From VGNY01 sp964549635 (GTDB lineage Bacteria; Chloroflexota; Dehalococcoidia; GIF9; UBA5629), in assembly GCA_964549635.1 (NCBI GenBank), contig CAZJVJ010000003.1:81463-145462 (forward strand): a DNA stretch of 64,000 nt, given 5' to 3'. Positions 10,451 to 19,615 of this stretch are shown here, one piece after another. Under the pieces are notes generated by a model. The model had not been told where the DNA came from. It searched no databases and saw only the letters and a program-made list of their open reading frames with translations. How positions within the stretch are numbered: the stretch's first letter is position 1; each line of letters opens with the position of its first letter. The translations under genes were made by a program, and so were the position numbers.

Positions 10451-11905
10451 CTAACAAACAAATTGTGGTTGTTCGCCTATCTTTGCCAGCTTTTCTGCCA
10501 GGCGTTTCTTGTGCTCGAGGTTAGCTCGTCGCTCAATCATAATCCTTTGCGCCTGAGGAGAGCCAGCACCGTGCATTGATTCTACGAGTGCCGTACCACA
10601 GGTCATAGCCTCTAAAAGCCGCAGAAGTCTTATCCTGGTCTCTGCGGGCACGTCAGCTAAACCTTTCATGTACTTGTCCACATATGCACCCACCCTCGGG
10701 TCTTTCCAGTCATTTTCGGAAGGTGCTGTTGCCAGTATACCTCCAGCGATATCATGTGCTAACCTGGCAATCTCATAAATATGACGGGTAACATTTAATT
10801 TGGTGACATTGGCCAGGAGCGGGTCAGCCATATAGGAACCGGCAGGCAGGGGATAACCTTGGCAGGAACAGGCAATAGAGCAGCAGTAAAGTGTCTCGGT
10901 AAGGTGTACCATCTCCACTATCTTGTCCCTGACGTGCGAAGCCCTATCTGTTCCCTGAACCTGTGCAAGGGCGTAGGTAGTTCCAATGAGAGCATCAGCA
11001 AGCCCTGTCTTGCAACCACCATAATTTTGTCTGTGGGCAGTGGCAAATCTCTCTACTAGCTCGTACGCAAACTCATATTCACCACACATAAAGACATGCT
11101 CCCAGGGAATAAAGACTTTGTCAAAAACAATCAAAGCCTCACCTCCAACGATGCCGTATTCCACATTCCCTTGGTCAAGAAAACAATTGCATTTGCGTGT
11201 GTCATTAGTCTGACGACCAAAAATATGGAATAGGCCAGAAGAGTCAATCGGCACGTAAAAGCAGACAGCATAGTCCGCATCTTCCGCTTTCATGGCAGCT
11301 GTTGGCATTACCAGATGACCGTGTGAATTGACCGCACCCGTGATGTGGGCCTTGGCACCGCTGACCACAATTCCGTTACTTTTTTGCTCCACTACATGCA
11401 CATACATATCAGGATCTTTCTGTTGACTTGGTGCCAAGCGTCGGTCACCTTTAGGGTCTGTCATTGCTCCGGAGACCATTAAATCATCCTTCTGTATTTT
11501 TTTCAGGAGTTCAACGAGCCTCTTGTGATACTCTGTTCCCACTTTCTGGTCTATTTCATAGGTCACTGAATAGATAGCATTTAGTGCGTCATGGCCCACG
11601 CATCTCTGAAAGCAGCTGCCCGTTTGCTGGCCTATAGCGCGTAGCATTTTGACCTTCTTTATCAGATCATCGTGGCTATGGTGAATATGAGTAAAACGGT
11701 TTATTTTCTCACCAGTAAGATGTGAAGTTGCAGTCAGTAATTCTTCAAACTCTGGTGCTAGTGCCATGTCATAGGTTAGTGCTGCTGCATTTATATGGGG
11801 CACAAAAGCGGGATGTTCTAAAAGGTTTTCAATCTTCTCCCCCATGTAATATATTTCAGGCTTAAGACGCCTGAGGCTTTCTCGATACTGCTTACCTGTC
11901 ATCAT
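10451..11905 (-). CDS. 4-hydroxybutyryl-CoA dehydratase-like enzyme (HpaB family)
   Basis: The 484-residue product belongs to the 4-hydroxyphenylacetate 3-hydroxylase fold group. It carries the ligands that set 4-hydroxybutyryl-CoA dehydratase / vinylacetyl-CoA isomerase apart: Cys98 and Cys102 (GSCFQRC), His291 and Cys298 (AHRQNYGGC). These lie one residue from the 4Fe-4S ligands known in the Clostridium aminobutyricum enzyme (99, 103, 292, 299). FAD is the expected second cofactor. The reaction would be oxygen-sensitive dehydration of 4-hydroxybutyryl-CoA to crotonyl-CoA. The ATG at 11905 has GGAGGT 7 bases upstream; a TTG at 11911 is less likely. Substrate assignment rests on ligand conservation, not on a full alignment. 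Confidence 0.88.
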   Translation of the reverse strand: MMTGKQYRESLRRLKPEIYYMGEKIENLLEHPAFVPHINAAALTYDMALAPEFEELLTATSHLTGEKINRFTHIHHSHDDLIKKVKMLRAIGQQTGSCFQRCVGHDALNAIYSVTYEIDQKVGTEYHKRLVELLKKIQKDDLMVSGAMTDPKGDRRLAPSQQKDPDMYVHVVEQKSNGIVVSGAKAHITGAVNSHGHLVMPTAAMKAEDADYAVCFYVPIDSSGLFHIFGRQTNDTRKCNCFLDQGNVEYGIVGGEALIVFDKVFIPWEHVFMCGEYEFAYELVERFATAHRQNYGGCKTGLADALIGTTYALAQVQGTDRASHVRDKIVEMVHLTETLYCCSIACSCQGYPLPAGSYMADPLLANVTKLNVTRHIYEIARLAHDIAGGILATAPSENDWKDPRVGAYVDKYMKGLADVPAETRIRLLRLLEAMTCGTALVESMHGAGSPQAQRIMIERRANLEHKKRLAEKLAKIGEQPQFVC

Positions 11906-12132
11906 GTTCAAAACCTCCGAATGTGTTTACTCGCCACAAACTCAGCATTTCGGCCAGAGCCGGATAGTGCTTTATAGCATTCAGGCAATAAAAAATCAAC
12001 AATGGCAGTTAGGGCGTGGGTTTGGTTATATGCCTGATAAGGATGCTCATAGGCACGCCGCGAAGACATTAGTAACGGGGAAGACTTGCCCAAACAAATT
12101 TAAGTTAGTGCAGTCTTGATTTAACAGGAGTT

Positions 12133-12170
12133 AAGTCCACGAGATTTCACTCTAGTGGGCTAAATTTTTT
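12133..12170 (+). terminator. Terminator-like hairpin upstream of the pentose cluster
   Basis: A stem of about 9 pairs (TTAAGTCCAC against GTGGGCTAAA, one mismatch, one G-U) is followed by six T. It points rightward although no recognised plus-strand gene ends before it. It may insulate the pentose promoter. The remainder of 11912-12240 holds nothing else that I can support. Confidence 0.5.
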
Positions 12171-12240
12171 GTTAACGCAAAGCTGCAGGCCTTGTAAACG
12201 TATGTCACAAATGTTTCCACTATCAACTTTCAGGATGCTC

Positions 12241-12289
12241 TTGTAACGGCGAGCCAAATAAAGATACAATGTGACCTTGACCGTTACAA
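12241..12289 (+). promoter_or_regulatory. Promoter of the pentose cluster bracketed by an inverted repeat
   Basis: TTGTAA (12241-12246), 18 bases, then TACAAT (12265-12270), start expected near 12277. A perfect 9-base inverted repeat flanks the core: TTGTAACGG at 12241-12249 overlaps the minus 35 and CCGTTACAA at 12281-12289 lies just after the start. The halves are 40 bases apart, close to four helical turns, as expected for a repressor pair. Confidence 0.55.
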
Positions 12290-12306
12290 AAAGGGAGCTT
12301 TTTCAA

Positions 12307-13377
12307 ATGGACAGACTAAAAAACAGCGTTGGTATCTGGGCTTTCGGGCCTAATGCCACCCGCTTCATGCCACAAGGTTATCATCCGGAGGCATCTGACG
12401 AGGATATGGTAACCAAAGTGAAGCGGGTCACGGATCGACTGGGTGACCTTGTTGATGGTTATGAATTTCACTATCCTAACGAGGTCAATGAAGACAACAT
12501 AGATAAAGTTGTAAAAGCGTTGGGGGGGCGCGACCTTTATGCTATCGCATTAGGGTTGTTTTCCAATCCCAGATATGCACTTGGCTCATTTATAAACCCA
12601 GACAAGAGAATTCGTGAAGAATCTATAAAAATCGCCAAGCACGGAGTCTCTCTCGCTGCATCTGTAGGCGCTAAATTTATAGTCTGGCCAGGTGGTGAGG
12701 GGTATAACTATTCGTTTCAAGTCCCATATAAAGAAGTGTGGGAACGGTTCATTGCAGCAATTGCTGAAATAGTAGCTTGGGCCAACGAACACAGAGTCGT
12801 GGTGTTGCTGGAACACAAGAGTTCCGAACCAGCTATGAGAATACTGATGAGAGATATAGGTATGACCCTATATGTTATATCCAAAGTTAAAGAGCGGGGC
12901 GTACCTACGGATAATCTCAAGGTGAATATGGATTGGCAGCATCTGATTATGAATGGGGAACCTCTTGCAGAATATGCAGCACTGCTGGCCAGAGAAAACC
13001 TTCTCGGGCATCAACACGGAAATTCGGGTTGGGGGGATTTTGATGATGATAATATGGTAGGCGCTTCATATTTTATGCAAACATTGGACTTAGCGATAGA
13101 ACTCCGCCGTGCTCGGTATGGACTTAATGGTGAGCGCATGGGATTCGACCTTTTTCCTTACACAGAAGATCAGATTGAGGCAGTGAAGCGCAGCATTTAT
13201 CAGTGGGAATTTATTGACTCTATTGCTGCGAAAATAGACGATAGTGCCTTAAAAAAGGCGCAAGCTGAACACGACGCTGTTGCTGCGTATGCAGTCGTCT
13301 ATAAGGCTTTGGGTCTCGACGACAAGTTTATCGAGGACGTGCACGCCAGCCGTAAAAAATTAAAAGTTTCTGAATAA
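12307..13377 (+). CDS. Xylose isomerase-like TIM-barrel sugar isomerase
   Basis: The 356-residue product is a xylose isomerase-type TIM barrel. Candidate metal-binding and catalytic residues are the Glu in LLEHKSSEP, Asp and His in NMDWQH, and Asp residues in FDDDNM and GFDLFPY. It is shorter than and clearly diverged from classical XylA, so rhamnose-type or other pentose isomerases remain possible; the xylulokinase that follows favours xylose to xylulose. The frame is open back to a GTG at 12271, but that coincides with the promoter. The ATG at 12307 has AAGGGAG about 9 bases upstream. It overlaps xylB by one base (TAATG). Confidence 0.85.
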   Translation: MDRLKNSVGIWAFGPNATRFMPQGYHPEASDEDMVTKVKRVTDRLGDLVDGYEFHYPNEVNEDNIDKVVKALGGRDLYAIALGLFSNPRYALGSFINPDKRIREESIKIAKHGVSLAASVGAKFIVWPGGEGYNYSFQVPYKEVWERFIAAIAEIVAWANEHRVVVLLEHKSSEPAMRILMRDIGMTLYVISKVKERGVPTDNLKVNMDWQHLIMNGEPLAEYAALLARENLLGHQHGNSGWGDFDDDNMVGASYFMQTLDLAIELRRARYGLNGERMGFDLFPYTEDQIEAVKRSIYQWEFIDSIAAKIDDSALKKAQAEHDAVAAYAVVYKALGLDDKFIEDVHASRKKLKVSE

Positions 13378-14930
13378 TGAGATGCTTTCTGGGCATTGAT
13401 GTTGCTACCACTGGTGTGAAAGCGCTAGTGGTCTCTGAATTAGGAAAAGTTATAGCGTCTGCAACTAGAGAGTATCCTTTGCTAATGCCCAGGCCAAAGT
13501 GGGCAGAGCAAGATCCGGCGACGTGGTGGGAGGCAACTGTCTCTTCTGTGCGCAGATGTTTGGACGAGGCATTTTCAGTCACCGGTTCAAGAATCGAAAT
13601 AATTGGCGTTGGGCTTTCAGGTCAGATGCATGGCTCTGTGTTTTTGGACAGTCATGGTGTTCCGCTTCGTCCAGCGATATTATGGAATGACCAGCGTACT
13701 GAGCCGCAATGCAACGAGATCATAAGGGTTATCGGGTTTAACAGGTTGCTCGACCTTACCTTTAATCGAGCGTTAGCCGGATTTACTGCACCCAAAATAC
13801 TCTGGCTACGCCAGAACGAGCCGGAAGTCTATGCACGGGTTTCCAAGATACTGTTACCCAAAGATTACATCAGATATAGAATGACCGGTGTGTTCGCTAC
13901 TGAGGTCTCCGATGCTTCGGGGACGCTTTTGTTCAACGTACCAGAACGAAAATGGTCCCAGGAAATACTTCAGGAACTAGATATACCCCAAGAGTGGCTT
14001 CCGGACTGCTTTGAATCGCCGGAAATAAGTGGTTATTTAGCTGGGGAGGTGTCAGATGTATTGGGGTTAGCGAAAGGAACACCGGTTGTAGGCGGTGGTG
14101 GTGACCAGGCAGCTGGTGCTGTTGGTAACGGAATTATTCAGAACGGGTTGGCATCATGTGTGCTCGGGACCAGTGGGGTTATCTTCTGGCATTCGGACAA
14201 GCCGATTTTTGATCCTATGGGTAGACTACATTCATTTTGCCATGCCGTACCTGGTAAGTGGCACTTGATGGCCGTCACTCTTTCTGCCGGAGGAGCACTC
14301 CGATGGTTTCGAGATACAGTGTGTCAGGATGAAATCTTAGAAGCAAATCGAGAGGGGATAAGTCCGTATCAGCTCATAGACCGAAAAGCCAGCGGTGTTT
14401 CACCTGGCTCGGAGGGTCTTATCTTCCTACCGTATCTCGCCGGCGAAAGGACTCCGTATGCGGATGCTAATGCCAGAGGTGCGTTCTTAGGTCTTTCGCT
14501 CAGGCATACGAAAGCACATATGGCCAGAGCGATTATGGAGGGAGTTCTTTTTAGTCTGAAAGATTGCCTGGAACTAGGGAAGGAACTGGGATTGAGCACC
14601 ACAAAAATCTATCTGTCAGGGGGTGGGGCAAAAAGTGCATTCTGGCAGCAGCTAGCGTCAGACATCTTAGAGATAGAAGTGGCTCGAGTGGGCGTTGATG
14701 AGGGGCCAGCCTATGGTGCAGCAATTCTAGCTGCTGTTGGGGTAGGACTATTTAGTTCTGTTCAGGAAGCTTGCGCTAAACTGACTTACACTGTAGATTC
14801 AAAATTCCCTGATTTGGCAAGGGTACACATATACCGCCGTCTTCATGCTTTGTACCAGCCTCTTTACAAGACTTTGAAACAGTTTTTTGATCAAGACGCT
14901 GCCTTCGTTGATTCGGTGCAGAATTATTAG
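13377..14930 (+). CDS. xylB: Xylulokinase
   Basis: This FGGY-family sugar kinase of 517 residues would phosphorylate D-xylulose to xylulose 5-phosphate for the pentose phosphate pathway. Markers are FLGIDVATTGVKALV at the N-terminus, GLSGQMHGSVFLD and RPAILWNDQRT (the xylulokinase-type substrate loop), the catalytic Asp D243 in GGGGDQAAGA, and the C-terminal nucleotide motif LSGGGAKSAFWQQ. Length and motif order are normal. Its ATG overlaps the isomerase stop (TAATG), so the pair is translationally coupled, and the glycosidase follows 18 bases later. Confidence 0.92.
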   Translation: MRCFLGIDVATTGVKALVVSELGKVIASATREYPLLMPRPKWAEQDPATWWEATVSSVRRCLDEAFSVTGSRIEIIGVGLSGQMHGSVFLDSHGVPLRPAILWNDQRTEPQCNEIIRVIGFNRLLDLTFNRALAGFTAPKILWLRQNEPEVYARVSKILLPKDYIRYRMTGVFATEVSDASGTLLFNVPERKWSQEILQELDIPQEWLPDCFESPEISGYLAGEVSDVLGLAKGTPVVGGGGDQAAGAVGNGIIQNGLASCVLGTSGVIFWHSDKPIFDPMGRLHSFCHAVPGKWHLMAVTLSAGGALRWFRDTVCQDEILEANREGISPYQLIDRKASGVSPGSEGLIFLPYLAGERTPYADANARGAFLGLSLRHTKAHMARAIMEGVLFSLKDCLELGKELGLSTTKIYLSGGGAKSAFWQQLASDILEIEVARVGVDEGPAYGAAILAAVGVGLFSSVQEACAKLTYTVDSKFPDLARVHIYRRLHALYQPLYKTLKQFFDQDAAFVDSVQNY

Positions 14931-14948
14931 ATATGAAAGGATAGAGCA

Positions 14949-17234
14949 ATGGGCCTATATCAAGATTTTTCTCAACCAATTGATGTCAGAGTGAAAGACC
15001 TGATTGCCCAAATGACTATCGATGAAAAGCTGGCACAGCTTGGTGCTATTTGGAGCTTCGAGTTAATGGAGGAGGGAAAATTTTCTCTTGAAAAGGCCGA
15101 GTGGCTGATTAAAAATGGCATAGGTCAGATATCTAGAGCTGGTATAGGCACTGCACTTCAACCCAAAGAGATTGCCACCTTTGTAAACAGCGTTCAGGAA
15201 TTTTTAGTCAATAATACTAGACTGGGGATACCAGCTATAGTCCACGAGGAATGTCTGAGCGGTCTTATGGCAAAGGAGGCGACTATTTTTCCTCAAATAA
15301 TCGGCATTGCCAGTACTTGGGACCCGGAATTAGTTACCAGGATTGCCCAAGTAATTAGGACTCAAATGAGAGCCACTGGTGTGCATCAGGGGCTTGGTCC
15401 TGTCATGGATGTCACCAGAGATCCACGATGGGGGCGAGTCGAAGAAACCTTTGGAGAGGACCCTTACCTCGTCGCTGAGATGGGAACAGCATACGTAAGG
15501 GGATTGCAAGGTGATGATTTAAAGAAAGGCGTTATCGCTACAATCAAACATTTTGTTGGCTATGGGGCGTCAGAAGGTGGACTTAACTGGGCTCCAGCAA
15601 ATATACCACCTAGAATGCTCAGAGAGGTGTTTTTATATCCATTTAAGAAGGCCGTCACAGAGGCCGGGGCCATGTCAGTGATGAGTGCCTATCATGAGAT
15701 TGATGGTGTACCCTGTGGGGCCTCCAAAGAACTTCTTACAGACATTCTGCGAAAGGAGTGGGGATTTGAAGGAGTTGTCGTTTCAGATTACTTTGCCATA
15801 AACACCCTACAGAGTTACCACAGGATAGCTAGTGATAAAGCGGAGGCAGCAAGGTATGCTCTGGAGGCAGGGATTGACATTGAGTTACCCAAGACTGACT
15901 GTTATTCCCAGCCCTTAAAAGAGCAAATCATTAAGGGCTTAGTAGCAGAGAAGCTGGTCGACCAGGTGGTTTCAAGAGTACTACGGTTAAAATTTAAGTT
16001 GGGACTTTTTGATAACCCTTATGTGCACCCGGAAAAGACAACGTGGGTTTTCGACACGCCAGACAACCGCTGGTTGGCACTGGAGGCGGCGCGTAAATCG
16101 TTGGTTCTTTTGAAGAATGAGGGTAAAATCTTGCCGCTGGACAGGAGTATTGAGACCATTGCTGTAATTGGCCCAAGTGCAAACAGCCGTAGAAACCTTC
16201 TGGGTGATTACACCTATGCTGCCCATGTAAAGATAATGGAAATGATGACTAATGCCCAAGGCACTTCCATTTCCGCCCCCTATGTAGAGGCCGACCAGAT
16301 TACTGTACCTGTGGTAACCATAATGGAAGGAATCAAGGCAAAGGTTTCCGCAACCACAAACGTCTTATGTGTAGCAGGTTGCGAAATAAATGACAATTCG
16401 AGAGATGGCTTTGATGAAGCTATAAAAGTTGCTCAGCTGGCTAAAGTGGCAATTGTCGTAATTGGGGGAAAATCAGGGCTAACCCCAGAATGTACCTGCG
16501 GTGAAATGAGAGACAGTGCTGAACTTCGCCTCCCAGGCGTCCAAGAAGAATTGGTAAGAAAAATCTATGAAACAGGCACTCCTACTGTAGTCATCCTGGT
16601 AAATGGAAGGCCTCTTGTCCTCGATTGGATAGCCAAGAAGATACCAGTAATTATCCAAGCCTGGCTGCCAGGCGAGGAGGGCGGCAACGCTGTTGCCGAT
16701 GTTCTTTTTGGTGATTATAATCCCAGCGGCAAGCTCCCAATATCTTTCCCCGAAAAAGTAGGACAGATCCCGGTCTACTACGGACATAAGCCTTCGGGGG
16801 CTAGGTCTCAACTCTGGGGAAATTATGTTGATGCCGGTACCAGTCCTACTTTTGAATTTGGCTATGGCCTCAGCTATACTACCTTTGAACTTGGTAATTT
16901 AAGAGTAGAGCCAAAACAAATTCCATCGACTGGCGAAGTTTTAATAAAAGTCGACGTCAGGAATACCGGTACAAGGGCTGGTGAGGAGGTGGTTCAGCTC
17001 TACATAAATGACGTGGTCGCAAGCATTACTAGACCAGTCAAAGAATTGAAGGGTTTCAAACGGGTTGCCTTGAGACCTGGTGAAACTAAGACGGTGGAGT
17101 TCCAACTGCCAGCACATATGCTTGGCTTTTACAACAAGGACATGGAGTTGATCGTCGAGCCAGGCGTTTTTAAGGTTATGATAGGACGCTCTTCTAAAGA
17201 TATCGCTGTACAAGACGAATTTGAGATAGCATAG
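14949..17234 (+). CDS. Glycoside hydrolase family 3 (beta-xylosidase/beta-glucosidase)
   Basis: This 761-residue enzyme has the three parts expected of GH3: a TIM barrel with GPVMDVTRDPRWGRVEETFG and KHFVGYG, the nucleophile Asp D280 in VVSDYFAI, an alpha/beta sandwich domain beginning near KSLVLLKNEGKILPLD, and a C-terminal fibronectin III-like domain (DVRNTGTRAGEEVVQLYI). There is no signal peptide, so it acts in the cytoplasm on imported oligosaccharides. The neighbouring isomerase and xylulokinase point to xylosides rather than glucosides as substrate. The start has GAAAGGA about 8 bases upstream. No transporter gene is present in the cluster. Confidence 0.92.
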   Translation: MGLYQDFSQPIDVRVKDLIAQMTIDEKLAQLGAIWSFELMEEGKFSLEKAEWLIKNGIGQISRAGIGTALQPKEIATFVNSVQEFLVNNTRLGIPAIVHEECLSGLMAKEATIFPQIIGIASTWDPELVTRIAQVIRTQMRATGVHQGLGPVMDVTRDPRWGRVEETFGEDPYLVAEMGTAYVRGLQGDDLKKGVIATIKHFVGYGASEGGLNWAPANIPPRMLREVFLYPFKKAVTEAGAMSVMSAYHEIDGVPCGASKELLTDILRKEWGFEGVVVSDYFAINTLQSYHRIASDKAEAARYALEAGIDIELPKTDCYSQPLKEQIIKGLVAEKLVDQVVSRVLRLKFKLGLFDNPYVHPEKTTWVFDTPDNRWLALEAARKSLVLLKNEGKILPLDRSIETIAVIGPSANSRRNLLGDYTYAAHVKIMEMMTNAQGTSISAPYVEADQITVPVVTIMEGIKAKVSATTNVLCVAGCEINDNSRDGFDEAIKVAQLAKVAIVVIGGKSGLTPECTCGEMRDSAELRLPGVQEELVRKIYETGTPTVVILVNGRPLVLDWIAKKIPVIIQAWLPGEEGGNAVADVLFGDYNPSGKLPISFPEKVGQIPVYYGHKPSGARSQLWGNYVDAGTSPTFEFGYGLSYTTFELGNLRVEPKQIPSTGEVLIKVDVRNTGTRAGEEVVQLYINDVVASITRPVKELKGFKRVALRPGETKTVEFQLPAHMLGFYNKDMELIVEPGVFKVMIGRSSKDIAVQDEFEIA

Positions 17235-17238
17235 TAGA

Positions 17239-19479
17239 GTGAGCAGCCCAATCCTTTTGTATTTGATAGTCCTGTGTACAACACTGCTCTTATCGTTGGG
17301 GATAGTCGGCTACCTGCGCTGGCGAAAAAGCAGGTGGTGGGTTTTGTCTCTAGCTATTTGCGGCTCGCTGGCTGTTTATATCCTAGTCGGAGGCATTCTA
17401 AGGATAGCCCAAAGCTTTTACTGGGTCAATCATAACCCTGATATTTATCGCGAGGGAAAGATAGTTGATGGGATGGCTGACGGGCAGACCAGTATCACTC
17501 CAATTTTGGTGGAGCGAAATAGGTATCAAACACTTACCCTCACTTTTCGTGTTGGGGAACATGGCATCAAGCAAGGAGGTGGTCTCATCCTTCGTCTGGG
17601 CAAAATTATTGCTGTAGGGGGTCAGTTGAAATTTTACGATTGCTTTTACCAGGACATGTGGGATGAGACCCTCCAAGTAAGCAAACCTTCTGCGCAGGGA
17701 TATGTAAGAGTAGAGGCTCCAGAAGGGGTAAAAATAGTTTTGAGCAAGCCCTCTGCTCCGCCGCATAGGAATTTCTTGCTAAATACCTTTGTCTTGGATG
17801 TTGCTAGATACCGAAAACATCCTTCATCTCCGATATACTATCCCTTAAATGTGGCTAGACGGCATGAGATACACCTTAAGCTAGTAAGAGGTTCTTTAGG
17901 ATCAGGGGAGCAGGTGAAGCTCGTGCTGGGTGATACTTCTCGAGGTAGTCCTGGCTGGAAAATGCCTGACGGTGAAGCAGATGTAGACTTTATTTTATAC
18001 GTTGACCAGGATGCAAGTGGGCGATACCGTATGGTCTCTTCCTATGCTACGCTAGAAGTCTGTGGTGGTCAAATGGCCTCATTGGACGTACTGGCTCCCA
18101 GCACCCCGACTTTGCAAAAAAGTTTTACTGTTGTGGTGAAGGCTCTGGATAAAGATGGCTTTCTTTCTATGTTATATGACGGCAATTTGTCATTCCTACC
18201 GCAAGAGGGAATAGAGTTTGCCACAGGAGACTACACCTTTTCCCCGTTGGATCGTGGAGTTGCTGAAATACAGGCTCGGGTCACAGCTCCTGGCACTTAT
18301 CGCATCCATGTCAGAGACAATGCCACTGGTAAAATTTATACCAGCAACCCAATTTTAGTAAACCCGTCTGCGGAAAAATACATCTACTGGGGTGATTTGC
18401 ATCAACACACCACTTTGGGAAAGGATGCTAACCGTAACCCTCAGTACGTTTATGAACGCAATCGCCGCATAGACCGCTTTGATTTTGCCTCTATAAGTAT
18501 CCATGACCTTTTTGACTACTGGGGATTGCCTCCCAGTCAAGAAGAATGGGAGTATTTAGTAGACCTTAATGAGCGATATTATGTACCAGGGGAATTCGTA
18601 ACTATCAACGGCTATGAATGGACTGATTATTATCATGGACACCGCAATATTTACTACGCCCCGGATGAAAGTCCTATTTTAGTTTCTTATCTAGACGCAG
18701 CAACCCCGGCGGAATTGCAGCAAGTCTTGGGAAATCGCCGTTATCTAGTGATACCTCACCATACTGCTTGGCGGCTTTTCTATGCTAGCGTTCCTTATAA
18801 CTGGGGTAGCCGGGATTGGGAACAGTTGCGCCTAGTGGAGATATTTTCCAAACACGGTAACAGCGACTATTTTGATGCCCCTTTTCCCATACATCATGAC
18901 ATCACCCCGTTTTTCACCTACCTTTATGGTGAGAAGAGTCACAGAGCATATGAAAATACCGGCTCGTACGTCAGGGAGGCTCTGTCACGGGGATACCGTC
19001 TTGGGTTTATTGCCGGTGGTGATAGCCACTGGGCAAGAGGAAGCAAAGCTTTTGGTGCTCGTATCACCAAGGATTATCAGCCTGGACTACAGGCAGTTTA
19101 TTCCACCAACCTCACTCGAGAGGGCATTTTCGAAGCGATGTGGCAGAGAAATACTTATGCCACCACTGGTGCTCGAATTATTGTGGATTTCCGAATTAAC
19201 AATTGCCTAATGGGCTCAGAGATATACAGCAATGAGTCTAACGTCATGATATTTTGTTCAGTAAAAGCGACGGCACCGCTTAAGTGTGTTGAGATTTGGA
19301 AATACTCAAGCTCTAAAGGTTATGAGCTTTTTTACAGAGACGGTGAGGGGCAGCTTGAGCTGGAGTGCAGAATCGAGGACAATGCATTTAGGGAAAGCGC
19401 TTTGTACTTCGCACACATAATCCAAGTTGATGGACATCTAGCCTGGGCTAGTCCAATATGGGTTGACAAACCATATTGA
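17239..19479 (+). CDS. Membrane-anchored DUF3604 / PHP-like metallophosphoesterase
   Basis: The 746-residue product begins with two membrane helices (about residues 4-25 and 33-55), followed by a long beta-rich region without motifs I recognise. From about residue 380 it has a PHP-like metal-binding domain of the DUF3604 type: GDLHQHT at 385-391, FASISIHD, HGHRN, IPHHTAW, and GGDSHWARG with Asp595. A short beta domain closes the protein. The enzymatic half is probably outside the membrane. The GTG start lies 4 bases after the GH3 stop, so it is part of the pentose operon. DUF3604 proteins have no settled function; a phosphoesterase is likely. Confidence 0.8.
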   Translation: MSSPILLYLIVLCTTLLLSLGIVGYLRWRKSRWWVLSLAICGSLAVYILVGGILRIAQSFYWVNHNPDIYREGKIVDGMADGQTSITPILVERNRYQTLTLTFRVGEHGIKQGGGLILRLGKIIAVGGQLKFYDCFYQDMWDETLQVSKPSAQGYVRVEAPEGVKIVLSKPSAPPHRNFLLNTFVLDVARYRKHPSSPIYYPLNVARRHEIHLKLVRGSLGSGEQVKLVLGDTSRGSPGWKMPDGEADVDFILYVDQDASGRYRMVSSYATLEVCGGQMASLDVLAPSTPTLQKSFTVVVKALDKDGFLSMLYDGNLSFLPQEGIEFATGDYTFSPLDRGVAEIQARVTAPGTYRIHVRDNATGKIYTSNPILVNPSAEKYIYWGDLHQHTTLGKDANRNPQYVYERNRRIDRFDFASISIHDLFDYWGLPPSQEEWEYLVDLNERYYVPGEFVTINGYEWTDYYHGHRNIYYAPDESPILVSYLDAATPAELQQVLGNRRYLVIPHHTAWRLFYASVPYNWGSRDWEQLRLVEIFSKHGNSDYFDAPFPIHHDITPFFTYLYGEKSHRAYENTGSYVREALSRGYRLGFIAGGDSHWARGSKAFGARITKDYQPGLQAVYSTNLTREGIFEAMWQRNTYATTGARIIVDFRINNCLMGSEIYSNESNVMIFCSVKATAPLKCVEIWKYSSSKGYELFYRDGEGQLELECRIEDNAFRESALYFAHIIQVDGHLAWASPIWVDKPY

Positions 19480-19521
19480 ATTCTCCAACAAGTTTTTTAT
19501 TTTTACATATGGCGTAAAAGG

Positions 19522-19527
19522 TATAAT
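19522..19527 (+). promoter_or_regulatory. Minus 10 element upstream of the cysteine synthase gene
   Basis: A consensus TATAAT without a convincing minus 35 at the proper distance (TTTACA at 19502-19507 is only 14 bases away). The leader would be about 80 bases. Confidence 0.35.
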
Positions 19528-19615
19528 ACAATGGTGCGCGAGGCAGGTCATTTGATTTACGGAACCAGGTTGTCGTAGACTACTTTTTGATATTAAAAAT
19601 CTCTATGAGGATGGC

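Noticed and set aside
11904..12119. 71-codon plus-strand frame ending just before a terminator-like hairpin
   Set aside because: No ribosome binding site or promoter, no family resemblance, and it is antisense to another open frame; coding is not supported.
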